DNA from: Candidatus Gastranaerophilales bacterium
GTDB lineage: Bacteria; Cyanobacteriota; Vampirovibrionia; Gastranaerophilales; Gastranaerophilaceae
Assembly (NCBI GenBank): GCA_944325085.1
Contig: CALUYT010000009.1
Location: 1-63,812 of the forward strand
Length of the DNA: 63,812 bases
Direction of reading: 5' to 3'
The notes beneath the pieces are model-generated. The model saw nothing but the letters and a program-made list of their open reading frames with translations. It ran no database searches and was not told the origin of the DNA. Made by a program: the position numbers and the translations under genes. This document shows positions 61,220 through 63,812 of the stretch, piece by piece; the stretch's first letter is position 1, and each line of letters starts with the position of its first letter.

Positions 61220-61846
61220 ATGTCAAAAGAAATATTAAGTACAAACGGAGAAAAATTAGGCGAAATTACACTAGAGAAAAGTGTATTTGGCGTAGAACCT
61301 AATATTCATGTAATGCACTTAGCATTAAGAAGACAATTAAATAATGCACGTCAAGGTTCAGCTTGTGCAAAAACAAGAGCAGAAGTAGCAGGCGGCGGTA
61401 AAAAACCTTGGAAACAAAAAGGAACTGGTAGAGCAAGAGCTGGTTCATTACGTTCTCCATTGTTTGCAGGTGGTGGTGTAATCTTTGGACCAAAACCAAG
61501 AAGTTACGCATTCAATATGCCACAAAAAGCAAGACAATTAGCATTAAAATCAGCATTGTCAGCTAGAGAAGCTCAAATTGTTGTAGTAAAAGACTTTTCA
61601 ACAATAGCAGAACCAAAAACAAAATTAATGGTTAGTGCATTAAAATCATTAAACGTAAGTGGTAAAGTTTTAATCGTAGCAAATACAAAAGCTGAAGAAA
61701 ACAAAAACTTAGAATTATCAGCAAGAAATATTCCAAGCGTAAAACTTTTATTACCAACAAACTTAAATGTGAAAGATTTATTGGAAGCTGATTTTGTTGT
61801 TATGACTGAATCTGCTGTAAATGAAATTACAGAAAGGTTACAATAA
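61220..61846 (+). CDS. rplD: 50S ribosomal protein L4
   Basis: A 208-residue L4. The loop KTRAEVAGGGKKPWKQKGTGRARAGSLRSPLFAGGGVIFGPKPRSYAFNMPQK (about 48-100) is the conserved exit-tunnel extension. In other bacteria L4 represses its own operon, which makes the structured spacers upstream interesting. The stop overlaps the rplW ATG (TAATG). Confidence 0.98.
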   Translation: MSKEILSTNGEKLGEITLEKSVFGVEPNIHVMHLALRRQLNNARQGSACAKTRAEVAGGGKKPWKQKGTGRARAGSLRSPLFAGGGVIFGPKPRSYAFNMPQKARQLALKSALSAREAQIVVVKDFSTIAEPKTKLMVSALKSLNVSGKVLIVANTKAEENKNLELSARNIPSVKLLLPTNLNVKDLLEADFVVMTESAVNEITERLQ

Positions 61847-62142
61847 TGAGTAAAGAAACAGAAAAATTATATGACGTAATTAAAAAATCATTAATTACAG
61901 AAAAATCAGTGGCAGCAACAGAAAATGCACAATATACTTTCGAAGTAAGAAAAGATGCAACAAAAATAGAAATTGCTAAAGCTGTAGAATTAGCTTTTCC
62001 AGGCAGAAAAGTTAAAAAAGTAAGAACAGTATATATGCCATCTCACGAAAAAAGAATGGGATATAAGTTCGGAAGAACAGATTCTAGTAAGAAAGCAATC
62101 GTAACAATCGAAGGCGAACCATTAGAATTTATCGGAGTGTAA
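61846..62142 (+). CDS. rplW: 50S ribosomal protein L23
   Basis: A 98-residue L23: LYDVIKKSLITEKSVAATENAQYTFEVRKDATKIEIAKAVELAF, then KVKKVRTVYMPSHEKRMGYKFGRTDSSKKAIVTIE. The start overlaps the rplD stop by one base, so coupling is likely. A 74-base spacer with a GGGG/CCC-containing segment follows before rplB. Confidence 0.97.
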   Translation: MSKETEKLYDVIKKSLITEKSVAATENAQYTFEVRKDATKIEIAKAVELAFPGRKVKKVRTVYMPSHEKRMGYKFGRTDSSKKAIVTIEGEPLEFIGV

Positions 62143-62216
62143 GATATTACACCGCGGGGCGTATGATATAAGTCCCAATCAGGAAAACAAAAGCCAAAAA
62201 TAGGAGAAAATAAAAA

Positions 62217-63044
62217 ATGGCAATTAGAAAAATTAATCCGACGTCTCCGGGACAAAGAGGCATGACAAGAAGTGATTATCAAGAAATCACAACATCAACT
62301 CCTGAAAAATCATTGTTAAGATCATTGAAAAAAACAGCAGGAAGAAATAACACAGGTAGAATAACTTGTCGTCATAAAGGTGGCGGAGTAAAAAAATCAT
62401 ACCGTGTAATTGATTTTAAAAGAGATAAATTTGGTGTACCAGCAACTGTAAAAACAATTGAATACGATCCAAACAGAAATGTAAGAATTTCATTATGTTT
62501 TTACGCAGACGGTGAAAAAAGATACATTTTAACTCCAGAAGGATTGAATGTAGGCGATGTAATCGTAAGCGGTCCAGAAGCTCCAGTACAAACAGGTAAC
62601 GCATTACCATTAGAGTTAATTCCATTAGGTTCAATAGTACACAATATCGAATTAACTCCAGGTTGCGGCGGAGTTATGGTAAGATCAGCTGGTAACTCAG
62701 CTCAAGTAATGGCAAAAGAAGGAAATTATGTAACAATAAAACTTCCTTCAGGCGAAATGAGAATGGTAAGAAAAGAATGTTTAGCAACAATTGGTACGCT
62801 AGGCAATTCTGAATTCAAAAACTTATCAATCGGAAAAGCTGGTAGAAAACGTTATATGGGTATCAGACCAACAGTACGTGGTGTAACAATGAACCCTTGT
62901 GATCACCCACACGGTGGTGGTGAAGGAAAAACAGGTCCTGGCGGACATCCAAAAACACCTTGGGGTAAACCAGCTCTTGGTTATAAGACACGTAAAAAAG
63001 GAAAAGCTTCTGATAAGCTAATTGTTAGAAGAAGAAAAAAATAA
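62217..63044 (+). CDS. rplB: 50S ribosomal protein L2
   Basis: A 275-residue L2, the RNA-binding core of the peptidyl-transferase region. Marks are [47 protein letters not shown] and the C-terminal [43 protein letters not shown], with the conserved His of the HGGG loop. AGGAG precedes the ATG. Confidence 0.98.
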   Translation: MAIRKINPTSPGQRGMTRSDYQEITTSTPEKSLLRSLKKTAGRNNTGRITCRHKGGGVKKSYRVIDFKRDKFGVPATVKTIEYDPNRNVRISLCFYADGEKRYILTPEGLNVGDVIVSGPEAPVQTGNALPLELIPLGSIVHNIELTPGCGGVMVRSAGNSAQVMAKEGNYVTIKLPSGEMRMVRKECLATIGTLGNSEFKNLSIGKAGRKRYMGIRPTVRGVTMNPCDHPHGGGEGKTGPGGHPKTPWGKPALGYKTRKKGKASDKLIVRRRKK

Positions 63045-63053
63045 ATAAGCTAA

Positions 63054-63080
63054 GGGGGAAAAGTTAATACTTACTCCCCC
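63054..63080 (+). promoter_or_regulatory. GC-rich hairpin between rplB and rpsS
   Basis: GGGGGA (63054-63059) pairs with TCCCCC (63075-63080) in the 70-base spacer. No T-run follows, so it is not a terminator. A role in RNA processing or stability is possible. Confidence 0.45.
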
Positions 63081-63114
63081 CAGCAAATTCACAAATAAGT
63101 AAAAGGAGAAATAA

Positions 63115-63393
63115 ATGGCACGTTCATTAAAAAAAGGTGCATATGTAGAAGAAGCTCTACAAAAGAAAATAGACAAAATGAATGCTAACTCAGAGAAAAA
63201 AGTTATCAAGACTTGGTCAAGAGCATCAATGATAGTACCTGATATGTTAAACCATACAATAGCTGTACACAATGGGAAAACTCACGTTCCTGTATATATT
63301 ACAGAACAAATGGTTGGGCATAAATTAGGAGAATTTGCGCCTACAAGATTATTCAAAGGGCACGCAGGTGCTGACAAGGCTAAAAGAGGTTAG
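63115..63393 (+). CDS. rpsS: 30S ribosomal protein S19
   Basis: A 92-residue S19: [19 protein letters not shown] ... [54 protein letters not shown] is fully typical. AAAGGAG lies 8 bases before the ATG. Confidence 0.98.
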   Translation: MARSLKKGAYVEEALQKKIDKMNANSEKKVIKTWSRASMIVPDMLNHTIAVHNGKTHVPVYITEQMVGHKLGEFAPTRLFKGHAGADKAKRG

Positions 63394-63439
63394 TAAAAAT
63401 AATCCAAAGTGATATTTATATTAAATAAAGGATAAAAAA

Positions 63440-63778
63440 ATGGAAGCAAAAGCAAGACAAACAGACATAAAAATGACAGCAAGAAAACTTCGTAGAGTAA
63501 TCAACGAAGTAAGAGGAAAAGCTGTTATAGAAGCTCAAGATATGTTACGTTTTATGCCTTATTTTGCAGCAAGAGTAGTTGAAAAGAACTTAAAAGCTGC
63601 AGTTGCAAACGCTCGTGAGCAATACGGAGTAGCTCCGGAATCATTAAAGATTTCACAAATCTATGCTGATGAAAGCGTTACATACAAACGTGCAAGAACA
63701 AGAGCACAAGGTCGTATGTATTCAAGAATGAAACGTACATCACACCTTACATTAGTAGTTAGTGATACAACAAAATAG
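63440..63778 (+). CDS. rplV: 50S ribosomal protein L22
   Basis: A 112-residue L22: MEAKARQTDIKMTARKLRRVINEVRGKAVIEAQDMLRFMPYFAARVVEKNLKAAVANA, then YKRARTRAQGRMYSRMKRTSHLTLVV, the tunnel hairpin. AAAGGA precedes the ATG. Confidence 0.97.
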   Translation: MEAKARQTDIKMTARKLRRVINEVRGKAVIEAQDMLRFMPYFAARVVEKNLKAAVANAREQYGVAPESLKISQIYADESVTYKRARTRAQGRMYSRMKRTSHLTLVVSDTTK

Positions 63779-63790
63779 GAAAGTAATAAA

Positions 63791-63812
63791 ATGGGACAAA
63801 AAACACATCCAA
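63791..63812 (+). CDS. rpsC: 30S ribosomal protein S3 (5' end only)
   Basis: The window ends 22 bases into a frame reading MGQKTHP, the usual N-terminus of S3, in the expected position after rplV. The ribosome site is AGGAAAG. Confidence 0.85.

Noticed and set aside
1-63812. CRISPR array or rRNA genes
   Set aside because: No regularly spaced repeats with unique spacers and no 16S/23S/5S signature stretches were seen.

Overview
The window is AT-rich, densely coded DNA with standard bacterial signals (Shine-Dalgarno AGGAG-type sites, TTGACA/TATAAT promoters, many intrinsic terminators) and the standard genetic code. I infer a gut member of the Gastranaerophilales (Melainabacteria/Vampirovibrionia). 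The reasons are the overall low GC, the mix of anaerobic redox genes with a cyanobacteria-like core, and several conserved but uncharacterised proteins that share a short N-terminal motif built around F-G or F-x-G. This placement is recognition, not a computed phylogeny.

Region 1 (1-8.5 kb) is a defence island. It holds a complete Type IIS restriction-modification system of the Alw26I/Eco31I/Esp3I kind: an N6-adenine methyltransferase, a circularly permuted C5-cytosine methyltransferase and a convergent HNH endonuclease. A two-gene Hachiman system (hamA nuclease, hamB helicase) follows. The island ends at a short pair of direct repeats that look like the decayed end of an insertion sequence. 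Region 2 (8.5-18.6 kb) is accessory metabolism: a deoxyinosine DNA glycosylase, an acetyltransferase plus two alpha/beta hydrolases divergent from a LysR regulator, a four-domain sulfur-handling oxidoreductase divergent from an ArsR-type regulator over a 44-bp palindrome, a DUF1848 protein, a glucosaminidase, tRNA-Ala(GGC) and a flavoprotein.

Region 3 (18.6-31.2 kb) has a large unknown protein, an HD phosphohydrolase, the deletion remnant of a DJ-1/PfpI gene, an EamA transporter, anmK behind a 590-base non-coding stretch that may hold a structured RNA, a tandem pair of WYL regulators, der and pgi. Region 4 (31.2-42.4 kb) is dominated by lineage-specific proteins of unknown function, including one behind a serine-rich leader peptide and attenuator. 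It also holds a high-molecular-weight rubredoxin, a UvrD-like helicase-nuclease, a DtxR/MntR regulator with a clear operator, and a LysM protein with 48-bp repeats.

Region 5 (42.5-59.7 kb) is mostly housekeeping: a sugar porter, a SulP transporter, an HxlR regulator, aroK-aroB, an amino-acid-binding lipoprotein, a CCA-adding-type nucleotidyltransferase, a large SF1 helicase with a C-terminal nuclease, miaB, pheA, a phosphoglucomutase/phosphomannomutase and two tandem paralogous unknown proteins. Region 6 (59.7 kb to the end) is the start of the S10 ribosomal operon: rpsJ, rplC, rplD, rplW, rplB, rpsS, rplV and the first codons of rpsC. Its spacers are unusually long and structured, most strikingly the 228-base GC-richer stretch between rpsJ and rplC.
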